A stretch of DNA of 64,000 nt. Source: Bacillota bacterium. Its GTDB lineage: Bacteria; Bacillota; Clostridia; Peptostreptococcales; Anaerovoracaceae. The position numbers were made by a program, and so were the translations under genes. The notes below the pieces were generated by a model. It had not been told where the DNA came from, did not search any database, and worked only from the letters and a program-made list of their open reading frames with translations. Where the stretch lies: positions 1 through 64,000 of the forward strand of contig JAFSCP010000018.1 in the NCBI GenBank assembly GCA_017436705.1, written 5' to 3'. Shown one piece after another: positions 33,355 through 42,578 of the stretch (position 1 is the stretch's first letter; every line of letters begins with the position of its first letter).

Positions 33355-34821
33355 TTAGCCTTCCATTCCTTTTAATGCAGCTTCTTTTTCTGCCGCTCTC
33401 ATTTCAAGGATTCTTGCGTATTCTTCATCTATCATCTTTTCCATTGAAATACCTGTGAATCCATAGAAAATAGAGATTAACGGATTGAGCCAGTTAAGGA
33501 TTGCATATGGAATATATGCGCTGCCTACTCCGAGGAAAGATCTCATTGTAGCACCACAAGTATTCCATGGGAAGAAGTTTGATGTAATTGTACCGGAGTC
33601 TTCCAGACATCTTGAAAGGTTCTTTGGCTTCAGCTTCATGTCTTCGAAAGCTTCTTTGTACATTCTTCCAGGAAGGATGATTGCAAGATACTGGTCGCAG
33701 CAAATTGCGTTAACAACAATTGCAGTGAAAACAGTAACTACAACAAGGCCGCCTCTTGTGCCTTTTGCGAGTTTAAGCATTCCGCCTGCCACGCTGCCCA
33801 TAATGCCTGTGCAGTCAACTATACCGCCGAAGCACATTGCACACAGAATAAGAGAAACCGTCCACATCATTCCCTGCAGACCCTTACCATTGAGTAAAGC
33901 CCCGAGCTTCTGCATCATTAAGCTTGCATCTTCAGGCACTTCACCAAGAGTAATACCGTTGTTGAGAATGTCCATTACGCTTGTAATTTCTGTTCCGTTC
34001 ATAAGCATGAAAGGAATTGCAATAAGCACGCCGCCCATAAGGGATGGAAGAGCAGGAAGCTTCAATGCAACTGCTGCAATTACAAATACAGGCGGAATAA
34101 GGTAGAGAAGGTTGATTGTGCTTGCACTTTCAATAAAACCAAGGATTTCATTAATTGTACCTATATCAACTTCTGTTGCCGCACTATGTTTAATACCTAA
34201 AACAAGATATGCAATCAGTGCAATAACCAGAGATGGGCCTGTAGTCCAGATCATGTGTCTGATGTGGTCAAACAGATTGGAACCCGCTACTGCAGGAGCA
34301 AGGTTTGTAGTGTCAGATAACGGAGACATCTTATCGCCGAAATATGCACCGGATACTACCGCGCCGGCTGTCATTGCTGTAGGGAAGCCTAATGCTGTAC
34401 CTACACCGATAAGTGCAATACCCATAGAACCTGCTGTTGACCAGGATGAACCTGTTGCCAGTGATACGATGGAGCAAAGCAGGCAGGCAGTAAACAGGAA
34501 TACGCCAGGAGCAATAACTTTAATGCCGTAGTACATCATTGTAGGAATTGTGCCGCCTGCCATCCATGCCGCAAGCATCGCACCTACAACGGCCAGAATA
34601 AGGCAAGCCTGCATTGATCTGTTGATAGCAGCAAGGATACCTGCTTCAAGGAAGCTCCACTTCCAGCCATTGGCTACAGCAACAACGCCTGCAAAAATAG
34701 CTGCGAGAATCAGGCCGATATGTGCTTCTCCGGCGCTGTCTTTGGTAATCGCCCAGACAAGTAAACCGGTCATCACCAGCAATACTAAAATGCATTGCCA
34801 TACAGGAATTTTTCTACCCAT
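33355..34821 (-). CDS. nhaC: NhaC family Na+/H+ antiporter
   Basis: The protein has 488 residues and about 11-12 membrane helices. Typical NhaC-family stretches are SIVSLATGSSWSTAGSMGIA, TAMTAGAVVSGAYFGDKMSP, LSDTTNLAPAVAGSNLFDHI and, near the end, SRCLEDSGTITSNFFPWNTC. It exchanges sodium (or malate/lactate in some subfamilies) against protons across the cell membrane. AGGAGG lies 8 bp before the ATG. It has its own promoter (34916-34944) and a leader with two palindromes. The membrane LuxR gene follows, possibly its regulator. Confidence 0.93.
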   Translation of the reverse strand: MGRKIPVWQCILVLLVMTGLLVWAITKDSAGEAHIGLILAAIFAGVVAVANGWKWSFLEAGILAAINRSMQACLILAVVGAMLAAWMAGGTIPTMMYYGIKVIAPGVFLFTACLLCSIVSLATGSSWSTAGSMGIALIGVGTALGFPTAMTAGAVVSGAYFGDKMSPLSDTTNLAPAVAGSNLFDHIRHMIWTTGPSLVIALIAYLVLGIKHSAATEVDIGTINEILGFIESASTINLLYLIPPVFVIAAVALKLPALPSLMGGVLIAIPFMLMNGTEITSVMDILNNGITLGEVPEDASLMMQKLGALLNGKGLQGMMWTVSLILCAMCFGGIVDCTGIMGSVAGGMLKLAKGTRGGLVVVTVFTAIVVNAICCDQYLAIILPGRMYKEAFEDMKLKPKNLSRCLEDSGTITSNFFPWNTCGATMRSFLGVGSAYIPYAILNWLNPLISIFYGFTGISMEKMIDEEYARILEMRAAEKEAALKGMEG

Positions 34822-34859
34822 AATAAGTCCTCCTATTCTTAATAGAATAATAATTGCTG

Positions 34860-34873
34860 CGTCTTGTAAGACG
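34860..34873. promoter_or_regulatory. 14-bp perfect palindrome in the nhaC leader
   Basis: CGTCTTGTAAGACG is a perfect palindrome 38 bp before the nhaC ATG and downstream of the promoter. A smaller hairpin (TATTCT/AGAATA, about 34833-34848) abuts the ribosome site. The palindrome could be an operator, for instance for the 7TM-LuxR protein, or an RNA hairpin. Confidence 0.5.
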
Positions 34874-34915
34874 ATCCATATTACCTTCGGTTGACAAAGG
34901 CACTATGATAGATTA

Positions 34916-34944
34916 ATAATAGGCTTATTATCTTATAGATACAA
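34916..34944 (-). promoter_or_regulatory. Promoter of the nhaC-like gene
   Basis: On the minus strand TTGTAT (34944-34939) is followed after 17 bp by TATTAT (34921-34916). The -10 region is itself part of a dyad (ATAATA-AGCC-TATTAT). Confidence 0.6.
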
Positions 34945-34996
34945 TGGAATTAAAGTTTAATCGGTGTAAATTATTGTTTACTGTCCATTTATGGCA

Positions 34997-35023
34997 ATAA
35001 AAGAGGACCGCCGTTACGGTCCT
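34997..35023 (-). terminator. Terminator of the purine operon
   Basis: On the minus strand AGGACCG (35023-35017) pairs with CGGTCCT (35010-35004), followed by CTTTTATT. A second dyad, AAACGG (35035-35040)/CCGTTT (35055-35060), lies between it and the purL stop. Confidence 0.82.
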
Positions 35024-35073
35024 ATTCAATCAAGAAACGGCCCGCATATGCAGACCGTTTCAATGTCAGTTAT

Positions 35074-38000
35074 TTATTTCTTGAAGTAAGCAACTGCTGC
35101 TTCGAACATCTTCATGTCGAATTCGCCTGGAACGTTCTGGTACAGACCGTTTCCGATTCTTTCGGAGTGACCCATCTTACCGAGAACTCTTCCGTCAGGT
35201 GAAATGATACCTTCTACAGCCCAGTCGGAACCGTTAGGGTTGAACTGAATGTCCTGAGTTGCATTGCCGTCCATATCAACATACTGAGTGATAATCTGAC
35301 CGTTTGCTGCCAGCTGCTGAAGTAATTCAGGCGGAGCAATAAATCTGCCTTCACCGTGGGAGATAGGAACTGTATAAACATCGCCGACTTCAGTATTTGC
35401 AAGCCATGGAGAATTGTTGGAAGCAATTCTTGTACGTACCAGCTTGGACTGATGGCGTGCAATCTTGTTGAATGTAAGTGTAGGACAGTTTTCGTCAGTG
35501 TCGATAATCTTGCCGTAAGGTACAAGGCCAAGTTTGATGAGCGCCTGGAAACCGTTGCAGATACCGGCCATGAGACCGTCTCTTTCTTCAAGGAGCTCAG
35601 TTACAGCTTCCTTGACTTCCTGGTTTCTGAAGAAAGCAGTGATGAACTTACCGGAACCGTCCGGTTCGTCACCGCCGGAGAAACCGCCAGGGATGAAGAT
35701 AATCTGGCTTTCTCTTACCTTCGCTGCGAAGTCTGCGATGGACTTGGCAACATCTGCTGCTGTCAGGTTGTTTACCACGAAGATTTCCGGCTCAGCACCG
35801 GCTCTTGCAAATGCCTTCGCTGTATCGTATTCGCAGTTTGTACCTGGGAATGCAGGAATCAGAACCTTTGGCTTGTCGCACTTAACCTTGGCACCGAATT
35901 TCTTTTCAGATTCGTATGTAAGGTTTGCAGGTGCTTCACCTTCAGCAGGAATATTGCAGCTGAATACTGGTTCAAGCTTATCTTCATAAATTCCGCAGAG
36001 TTCCTTCAGACATACAGTTTCACCTGCACCCTTGATTTCAAGAGCTTCTGTTGTCTTACCCACAAGTGTGCCGCAGGCAATTTCTTCAGTTGATTCAAGC
36101 ACGAATGCGCCGTAGTTGTAGCCGAAGATTTCTTCCATGGAAACGCCTTCTGCATATTCGAAACCGATTCCGTTACCCATTGCCATCTTGAGCACTGCTT
36201 CAGCAACGCCGCCGAAGCCAGGAGTATAAGCAGCCTTTACAAGGCCCTTTCTCATAAGCTCTGTTACCTGTGCGTAAACTGCCTTCAGGCTTTCACCTGC
36301 AGGAAGACCGTCTTCGTTGAGTTCTGGCTTGATAAGGTATACAGGGTGACCTGCTGCCTTGAATTCAGGGGATACGATATTGTCAATATGTTCAGTAGTT
36401 ACAGCGAAGGATACCAGTGTTGGAGGTACATGCATGTTTTCGAAAGTACCGGACATGGAGTCCTTACCGCCGATAGCGCCAACGCCAAGGTCAAGCTGAG
36501 CTTCCAGTGCACCAAGGAGTGCAGAGAAAGGCTGCCCCACTTCTTAGGATCCTGACCAAGTTTTTCGAAGTATTCCTGGAATGACAGGTAAACGTCACAG
36601 AAATCTGCGCCCTGTGCAACCAGCTTGGAAACTGATTCAACTACTGCAAGGTAAGCACCGTGGTATGGGCTCTTTTCCATGATGAATGGGTTGTAGCCCC
36701 ATGCCATGAGGGACCAAGTAGTAGTATCAGCTTTTTCTACGGAAACCTTGTTAACCATTGCCTGGATAGGTGTTCTCTGGTACTTGCCGCCGAATGGCAT
36801 CAGTACTGTGCCTGCACCGATTGTGGAGTCAAATCTTTCGGAAAGACCTCTCTTGGAGCAGACATTGAGGTCGCCTGCCAGAGCCTTGTAGTTTTCAGCG
36901 AAGCCGCCCTTAACTTCCTTGCCGAAAGTTTCAGGTTTAACTGCTTCAACTGTGATATGCTTTTCAGCTCCGTTGGAGTCCAGGAACTCTCTGGAGATGT
37001 TTACGATATTCTGACCATTCCAGTGCATGGAAAGTCTAGGTTCTTCTGTTACTCTTGCAACTACAGTAGCTTCAAGGTTTTCAGACTTTGCAAGTTCGCA
37101 GAATCTTTCAACATCCTTTTCTTCAACTACTACAGCCATTCTTTCCTGGGATTCGGAAATTGCAAGTTCAGTTCCGTCAAGACCATCGTACTTCTTAGGA
37201 ACTACATCAAGGTTGATTTCAAGACCTGCAGCCAGTTCGCCGATTGCTACGGAAACGCCGCCTGCACCGAAGTCGTTACATCTCTTGATAAGCTTGGAAG
37301 CTTCAGGATTTCTGAAAAGTCTCTGGAGCTTTCTTTCTTCAGGGGCATTTCCCTTCTGAACTTCTGCACCGCAGCTTTCCAGTGAGGAAAGGTCATGGGA
37401 CTTGGAGGAACCTGTAGCACCGCCGCAGCCGTCACGTCCTGTTTTGCCGCCAAGAAGGATTACTCTGTCGCCGTCAGCAGGAACTTCTCTTACTACATTT
37501 TCTGCAGGAGCTGCTGCAATTACAGCACCGATTTCCATTCTCTTTGCAACGTAGCCTGGGTGGTAGATTTCGTCTACCTGACCTGTTGCAAGACCAATCT
37601 GGTTACCGTAGGAGCTGTAGCCGCTTGCTGCTGTTGTAACCAGCTTACGCTGAGGAAGCTTGCCAGGAATAGTTTCTGAAACAGGAACTAACGGATCTCC
37701 TGCGCCTGTTACACGCATTGCAGCATATACATAGGATCTGCCTGAAAGCGGGTCTCTGATTGCGCCGCCCACACATGTTGCAGCACCGCCGAAAGGCTCG
37801 ATTTCAGTAGGATGGTTGTGTGTTTCGTTCTTGAAAAGAAGGAGCCAGTCTTCTTCCTTGCCTTCCACGTCAACTTTGATTTTAACTGTGCAGGCATTGA
37901 TTTCTTCAGACTCGTCAAGCTTGGTGAGCTTGCCTTCTTTTTTGAGCTGCTTAACAGCGATTGTGCCGATATCCATAAGTGTCACCGGCTTGGTTCTGTT

Positions 38001-38762
38001 AAGGCCCTTTCTGATTTCAATGTATCTGTCGTAAGCAGCCTGAAGAGTTTCGTCTTCAAATGTTACGTTGTCGATAATTGTATTGAATGTGGTGTGACGG
38101 CAGTGGTCAGACCAGTAAGTGTCGATCATCTTCACTTCTGTGATAGTCGGATTTCTGTCTTCACCCTTGAAATATTCCTGACAGAACTTGATGTCAGCAA
38201 GGTCCATAGCAAGGCCTCTGTCCTTGATGAACTGTGCAAGCTGTTCTTCTGTAAGGTCGATGAAACCTTCAACAGTTTCAACTGTTGTCGGAATATCATA
38301 ATGAACAGCTAAAGTTTCAGGAAGTTCCATTGCAGCTTCTCTTGATTCAACTGCGTTGATTACATACTTCTTGATGGCAGCCAGCTCTTCTTCAGAGATT
38401 TTTCCGTAGAGAGCGTAAACCTTTGCAGTTTTAACTGTAGGTCTTTCGCCCTTGGAGATGATCTGGATACATTCAGCAGCAGAGGATGCTCTCTGGTCGA
38501 ACTGACCAGGCAGTGGTTCTACTGCAAAGATGCAGTCAGCTTCAGGAAGTTCTTTAGTAACGATATCAAGCTGTGGCTCTGCGAATACAGTATTTACTGA
38601 GTATTCAAAAAGATCCTGCGCAAGGTCTTCAACATCGTATCTGTTGAAAAGTCTTACTTTTTCTACGCCCTTGATCTGCAGCAGTTCGTTGATGTCGTTT
38701 CTGATTGCTCTTGCCTCGTTGTCAAGGCCGGGCTTTTTTTCTACAAATATTCTGTAAACCAT
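35074..38762 (-). pseudogene. purL: Phosphoribosylformylglycinamidine synthase, split by a one-base frameshift
   Basis: The start ATG at 38762 opens a frame that runs in register to about 36540 (741 codons; motifs SDHCRHTTF, LFKNETHNHPTEIEPFGGAA, ESQERMAVVVEEKD). It then passes into nonsense, ending at 36399. The correct continuation is the next frame (36540-35074, 488 codons): GQPFSALLGALEAQ, GAIGGKDSMSGTFE, then a glutaminase domain with FPGTNCEYD, catalytic GICNGFQAL and SHGEGRF. The junction lies at a G4 run (plus C4, 36535-36538), where one missing base would restore the frame. Repaired, it would have about 1229 residues, a normal single-chain FGAM synthase. All other genes of the operon are intact, so a sequencing or assembly error is as likely as a real mutation. 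Confidence 0.93.
36535..36538 (-). other. purL: Frameshift site in purL (G4 homopolymer on the coding strand)
   Basis: The coding strand reads AAG TGG GGC AGC CTT in the upstream frame. The conserved protein needs K-W-G-Q-P-F, that is TGG GGN CAG CCT TTC. One G missing from the run explains the shift. Confidence 0.85.
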
Positions 38763-38772
38763 GATTTCTTAA

Positions 38773-40035
38773 TTATTTCCTTTCTGCCATGAGAGCGCGA
38801 GCTCCGATGTCTGTTCTGAAATATGCGTTTTCAAAAGATACAGTTTTAACGGTTTCGTATGCCTTTGCGATTGCTGCTTCCAGAGTGTCAGCAGTTTCTG
38901 TTACGCCCAGAACTCTGCCTCCGTTTGTGAGGAGCCTATCGTCTGCCAGCTTGGCACCTGCAACATAGATGTTCTTGTCAGCAGGCATTGTGATTTCAAA
39001 GCCCTTTTCGTAGCTCTGTGGGTAACCATTGGAAGCCATTACTACGCAGCATGCAGATTTGTCTGCAAACTTGACTTCTGCTTCAGCAAGCTTGCCTTCG
39101 TAAATCTTGAGCATGATGTCAAGAAGGTCGCTTTCGAGAAGCGGAAGTACAACCTGGGTTTCAGGGTCACCGAAACGGCAGTTGTATTCGATTACCTTAG
39201 GTCCCTTAGGAGTAATCATGAGACCGAAGTAGAGGCAGCCTGTGAAAGTTCTGCCTTCAGCCTTCATAGCTTCGATTGTAGGCTTGAAAATTGTTTCCAT
39301 ACATTCAGCCGCAACTTCTTCTGTGTAGTAAGGGTTAGGAGCGATTGTTCCCATACCGCCTGTGTTGAGACCCTTGTCGCCATCAAGGGCACGCTTGTGG
39401 TCCATGGATGAAACCATTGGAATCACTACATTTCCGTCTGTAAAGGAAAGCACTGATACTTCAGGTCCTGTCAGGAATTCTTCAACTACTACGCAGTTTC
39501 CGCTGTCGCCGAAAACCTTGTCTTCCATCATGGAACGAACTGCGTCTCTTGCTTCATCTCTTGTTTCTGCGATGATTACACCCTTTCCGAGCGCAAGGCC
39601 ATCAGCCTTTACTACTACAGGAATATCGCATTTTTCGATATATGCAAGGGCAGCTTCCATATCTGTGAAAGTTTCATAAGCTGCTGTAGGAATGTTGTAT
39701 TTTTTCATCAGGTCCTTGGAGAAAGCCTTGCTGCCTTCAATGATTGCAGCCGCCTTATTAGGACCGAAAGTCTTGATACCCTTAGCCTGAAGCGCATCAA
39801 CTGCACCCAGAACCAGAGGATCGTCAGGAGCTACCACAGCAAAGTCAATTCCCTTCTCAACTGCGAACTCCACGATTTTATCAATATCCTTGGCACCGAT
39901 GTCAACGCATGTTGCGTCAGCCGCAATACCGCCGTTGCCAGGCAGTGCAAAGATAGTTTCTACTGTCTTGTTTTCTTTGATTTTTTTGATGATGGCATGC
40001 TCTCTGCCGCCGCCACCAACTACCATTACTTTCAT
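38773..40035 (-). CDS. purD: Phosphoribosylamine--glycine ligase
   Basis: I chose the ATG at 40035 (GGAGGGC 7 bp upstream); the longer open frame overlaps the preceding gene. The protein has 420 residues. It has the PurD order: KVMVVGGGGREHAI (N-terminal domain), VVAPDDPLVLGAVDALQ, the ATP-grasp segment IPVVVKADGLALGKGVIIAE, SLDHKRAL-like SSMDHKRALDGDKGLNTGGM, and VIEYNCRFGDPETQ (metal-binding Glu/Asn). It makes GAR from phosphoribosylamine and glycine. It is followed by purL after 10 bp. Confidence 0.97.
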   Translation of the reverse strand: MKVMVVGGGGREHAIIKKIKENKTVETIFALPGNGGIAADATCVDIGAKDIDKIVEFAVEKGIDFAVVAPDDPLVLGAVDALQAKGIKTFGPNKAAAIIEGSKAFSKDLMKKYNIPTAAYETFTDMEAALAYIEKCDIPVVVKADGLALGKGVIIAETRDEARDAVRSMMEDKVFGDSGNCVVVEEFLTGPEVSVLSFTDGNVVIPMVSSMDHKRALDGDKGLNTGGMGTIAPNPYYTEEVAAECMETIFKPTIEAMKAEGRTFTGCLYFGLMITPKGPKVIEYNCRFGDPETQVVLPLLESDLLDIMLKIYEGKLAEAEVKFADKSACCVVMASNGYPQSYEKGFEITMPADKNIYVAGAKLADDRLLTNGGRVLGVTETADTLEAAIAKAYETVKTVSFENAYFRTDIGARALMAERK

Positions 40036-40051
40036 ATTTCGCCCTCCAGAA

Positions 40052-41236
40052 TCAGTGGTGGAATAAACGCATTCCTGTAAACGCCATAACCATATCGTAC
40101 TTGTTGCATGTTTCGATAACATTGTCATCACGTACGGAGCCGCCTGGCTGAGCAATGAAGCTTACGCCGCTCTTTGCTGCTCTTTCGATGTTGTCACCGA
40201 ACGGGAAGAATGCGTCAGAACCAAGGCACACGCCCTTGAGGGATGCCAGATATTCACGCTGCTCTGCTCTTGGGAAAGCTTCAGGCTTTTCTGTGAACAG
40301 TGCTTCCCAGAAACCATCACCGATAACTTCTTCCTGATCTTCAGAAAGGTAAACATCGATAGCGTTATCTCTGTCAGGACGTCTTACATCTTCCTTAAAC
40401 GGAAGGTTCAGCACTCTTGGGTGCTGGCGGAGATGCCACTTGTCAGCCTTTTCGCCGGCAAGTCTTGTGCAGTGGATTCTGGACTGCTGGCCTGCACCTA
40501 CGCCGATAGCCTGTCCGTCCTTTGCAAAGCAGACGGAGTTGGACTGAGTGTATTTGAGAGTGATAAGTGCGATGATAAGGTCGCGTTTAGCTTCTTCAGT
40601 AAGTTCTTTATTTTCAGTAACGATTTCCTTCAGGAGGTCAGCATCAATCTTGAAATTGTTTCTGCCCTGTTCGAAAGTAATGCCGTATACCTGCTTATGT
40701 TCAGCTTCTGCAGGTACATAGTCTGTGTCGATTTTGATGATGTTGTAAGCGCCTTTTTTCTTTCCTTTGAGGATTTCAAGAGCTTCTTCATCGTAGTCAG
40801 GAGCGATTACGCCGTCAGAAACTTCTCTTGCGATAATCTTTGCGCAGGTAACGTCGCATTTGTCAGAAAGTGCAATCCAGTCACCGAAGGAGCTCATTCT
40901 GTCAGTACCTCTTGCTCTTGCATAAGCAATTGCAATCGGAGATTCATCGATACCTTCGATATCGTCGACAAAAATTGCTTTTTTCAGTTCAGGGCTCATA
41001 GGAGCACCAACTGCTGCAGAAGTAGGGCTTACATGCTTGAAAGATGTAGCTGCGCACATGCCCAGCGCATCTTTGATTTCTTTTACAAGCTGCCAGCTGT
41101 TGAGAGCGTCCAGCAGATTGATATAGCCAGGTCTGCCGTTTAAGATTTCCATAGGAATTTCACTTCCGTCATGCATGTAAATCTTTGCAGGTTTCTGGTT
41201 AGGATTACAACCGTATTTTAATTCGTATTCTTTCAC
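40052..41236 (-). CDS. purH: Stand-alone AICAR formyltransferase (C-terminal half of PurH)
   Basis: The protein has 394 residues. It corresponds to the transformylase part of bifunctional PurH only: LKYGCNPNQKPAKIY, GRPGYINLLDALNSWQLV, AATSFKHVSPTSAAVG (catalytic Lys-His), RMSSFGDWIALSD, KYTQSNSVCFAKDGQAIGVG, GAGQQSRIHCTRLAG and SDAFFPFGDNIERAAKSGV. No MGS-like IMP-cyclohydrolase domain precedes it. The ring closure is instead supplied by the PurO-like protein encoded 11 bp upstream. It formylates AICAR with 10-formyl-THF in the cytoplasm. Confidence 0.93.
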   Translation of the reverse strand: MKEYELKYGCNPNQKPAKIYMHDGSEIPMEILNGRPGYINLLDALNSWQLVKEIKDALGMCAATSFKHVSPTSAAVGAPMSPELKKAIFVDDIEGIDESPIAIAYARARGTDRMSSFGDWIALSDKCDVTCAKIIAREVSDGVIAPDYDEEALEILKGKKKGAYNIIKIDTDYVPAEAEHKQVYGITFEQGRNNFKIDADLLKEIVTENKELTEEAKRDLIIALITLKYTQSNSVCFAKDGQAIGVGAGQQSRIHCTRLAGEKADKWHLRQHPRVLNLPFKEDVRRPDRDNAIDVYLSEDQEEVIGDGFWEALFTEKPEAFPRAEQREYLASLKGVCLGSDAFFPFGDNIERAAKSGVSFIAQPGGSVRDDNVIETCNKYDMVMAFTGMRLFHH

Positions 41237-41247
41237 TGCGGACCCTC

Positions 41248-41967
41248 CTAAGCGTTCTTGTTAATCATCTTGTTTGTTACTTCGCCTGTTTCAAGGTCGA
41301 TGTATCTTACATAGATGGAAATCTTGTTGTCTTCGTTAAGGTTAGCCCAGATATCTGAAAGGAATTCTTCAGGAGTATCAGGAACGATAATTCTCTTAGG
41401 CTCGCCCTGGAATGTAGGCAGCGGATTGCCGTCGCCTTCGTAAGTGTGGATGAAGTGACCGAGACCTGGCACTGAAGGGAATGTCCAGTGGTATCTTGCG
41501 CAGCCTGTACCTGCTTCATCAATGCTCTTGAGAATGCTCATTTCGTATGTAAAATCACCGTTTTCCATAGTGAGCATTCCGCTGATTCTAGGTGTCCAGT
41601 TTGGTGCATCAGGTTCGAATTCTCTTGTTTCAAGAGCTGCCGCAAAGCTGGCATCTTCAGCAACATAAGCATAAATTGTATCAGTCTGGTCACCGTTTGT
41701 AACGATAACCTTGTTGTCTATTACTCTGATTGGTGAGTAGATAATCAGTGATGGGTCTTCAACCTTGGATTCATCGAATGGATAGATTACTACATCCTGG
41801 CCTTCTTCGCGGAAAATTCTGTTTCTGGAATTTTCGCTTCTGCCCATGATGAAATATGCGATTGCAGCTTTCTTCGCATCAGCAGTTTTGCCGATAACAA
41901 CGCCTCTGCCCACATATGGATTGGAAATTACAGTTGCGCCCATTGTCTTGGAAGTATATACGCTCAT
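41248..41967 (-). CDS. purO: PurO-type IMP cyclohydrolase
   Basis: I chose the ATG at 41967 (GGGAG about 12 bp upstream, 2 bp after the purN stop). The protein has 239 residues. It resembles the archaeal-type IMP cyclohydrolase fold: NPYVGRGVVIGKTADAKKAA, AYFIMGRSENSRNRIFR, VITNGDQTD-like KVIVTNGDQTDTIY, DAPNWTPRISGML and TGCARYHWTFPSVPGLGHFI. It closes FAICAR to IMP. Its place beside the stand-alone AICAR formyltransferase shows that the two replace the usual bifunctional PurH. Confidence 0.88.
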   Translation of the reverse strand: MSVYTSKTMGATVISNPYVGRGVVIGKTADAKKAAIAYFIMGRSENSRNRIFREEGQDVVIYPFDESKVEDPSLIIYSPIRVIDNKVIVTNGDQTDTIYAYVAEDASFAAALETREFEPDAPNWTPRISGMLTMENGDFTYEMSILKSIDEAGTGCARYHWTFPSVPGLGHFIHTYEGDGNPLPTFQGEPKRIIVPDTPEEFLSDIWANLNEDNKISIYVRYIDLETGEVTNKMINKNA

Positions 41968-41969
41968 TT

Positions 41970-42578
41970 TTAATTTTTCTCCCTTAAAATTTCTCTGCAG
42001 ATTTTTTCTGCGGACTGCGGCAGAATAATCCATTCAGCCTGTTCCATCACGCGTTTCTGAAGCACTTCCGGAGTATCTCCGTCCTGGATTTCAACTGCTT
42101 TCTGCATGATAATCTGTCCGCCGTCAGGTATTTCGTTTACAAAATGTACGGTTGCACCTGTAACCTTCACTCCGTATTTAAGAGCTTCTTCGTGGACCTT
42201 AAGGCCGTAGAAACCTTTGCCGCAGAAAGAAGGTATAAGTGACGGATGTACATTGATAATTCTGCCGTCGTATCTGCCGGTAAAGTCACCGCTGAGGATG
42301 CTCATAAAACCTGCAAGGACAATCATGTCAATCTGGTTTTCTTCAAGGACTTCAACCAGGCGTGCTTCGAAAGCTTCCTGAGAGCCAAGTTCTTTCTTTA
42401 AAACCACTTCTGATTTAATTCCGTGGTTTGCAGCTCTTTCGAGAGCATAAGCGCTTGCGCTGTTTGAAACCACCAGTACGATTTCGCCGCTTTCAATGAC
42501 GCCGCTTTTCTGTGCATCGATAAGAGCCTGCAGGTTGGTACCGCCGCCGGACACGAATACAGCAATTTTGGCTTTCAT
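41970..42578 (-). CDS. purN: Phosphoribosylglycinamide formyltransferase
   Basis: The protein has 202 residues. The N-terminus KIAVFVSGGGTNLQALIDA is the phosphate-binding loop. The formyl-transfer site is in IINVHPSLIPSFCGKGFYGL (Asn, His), and the conserved Asp lies in VNEIPDGGQIIMQKAV. It uses 10-formyl-THF to turn GAR into FGAR. The start overlaps the purM stop by 1 bp (TAATG), and the PurO-like gene follows after 2 bp. Length is standard. Confidence 0.96.
   Translation of the reverse strand: MKAKIAVFVSGGGTNLQALIDAQKSGVIESGEIVLVVSNSASAYALERAANHGIKSEVVLKKELGSQEAFEARLVEVLEENQIDMIVLAGFMSILSGDFTGRYDGRIINVHPSLIPSFCGKGFYGLKVHEEALKYGVKVTGATVHFVNEIPDGGQIIMQKAVEIQDGDTPEVLQKRVMEQAEWIILPQSAEKICREILREKN

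Noticed and set aside
35356-38312. Several plus-strand open frames of 100-245 codons over purL
   Set aside because: They are cysteine- and phenylalanine-rich shadows of the conserved purL frame, without starts preceded by ribosome sites.
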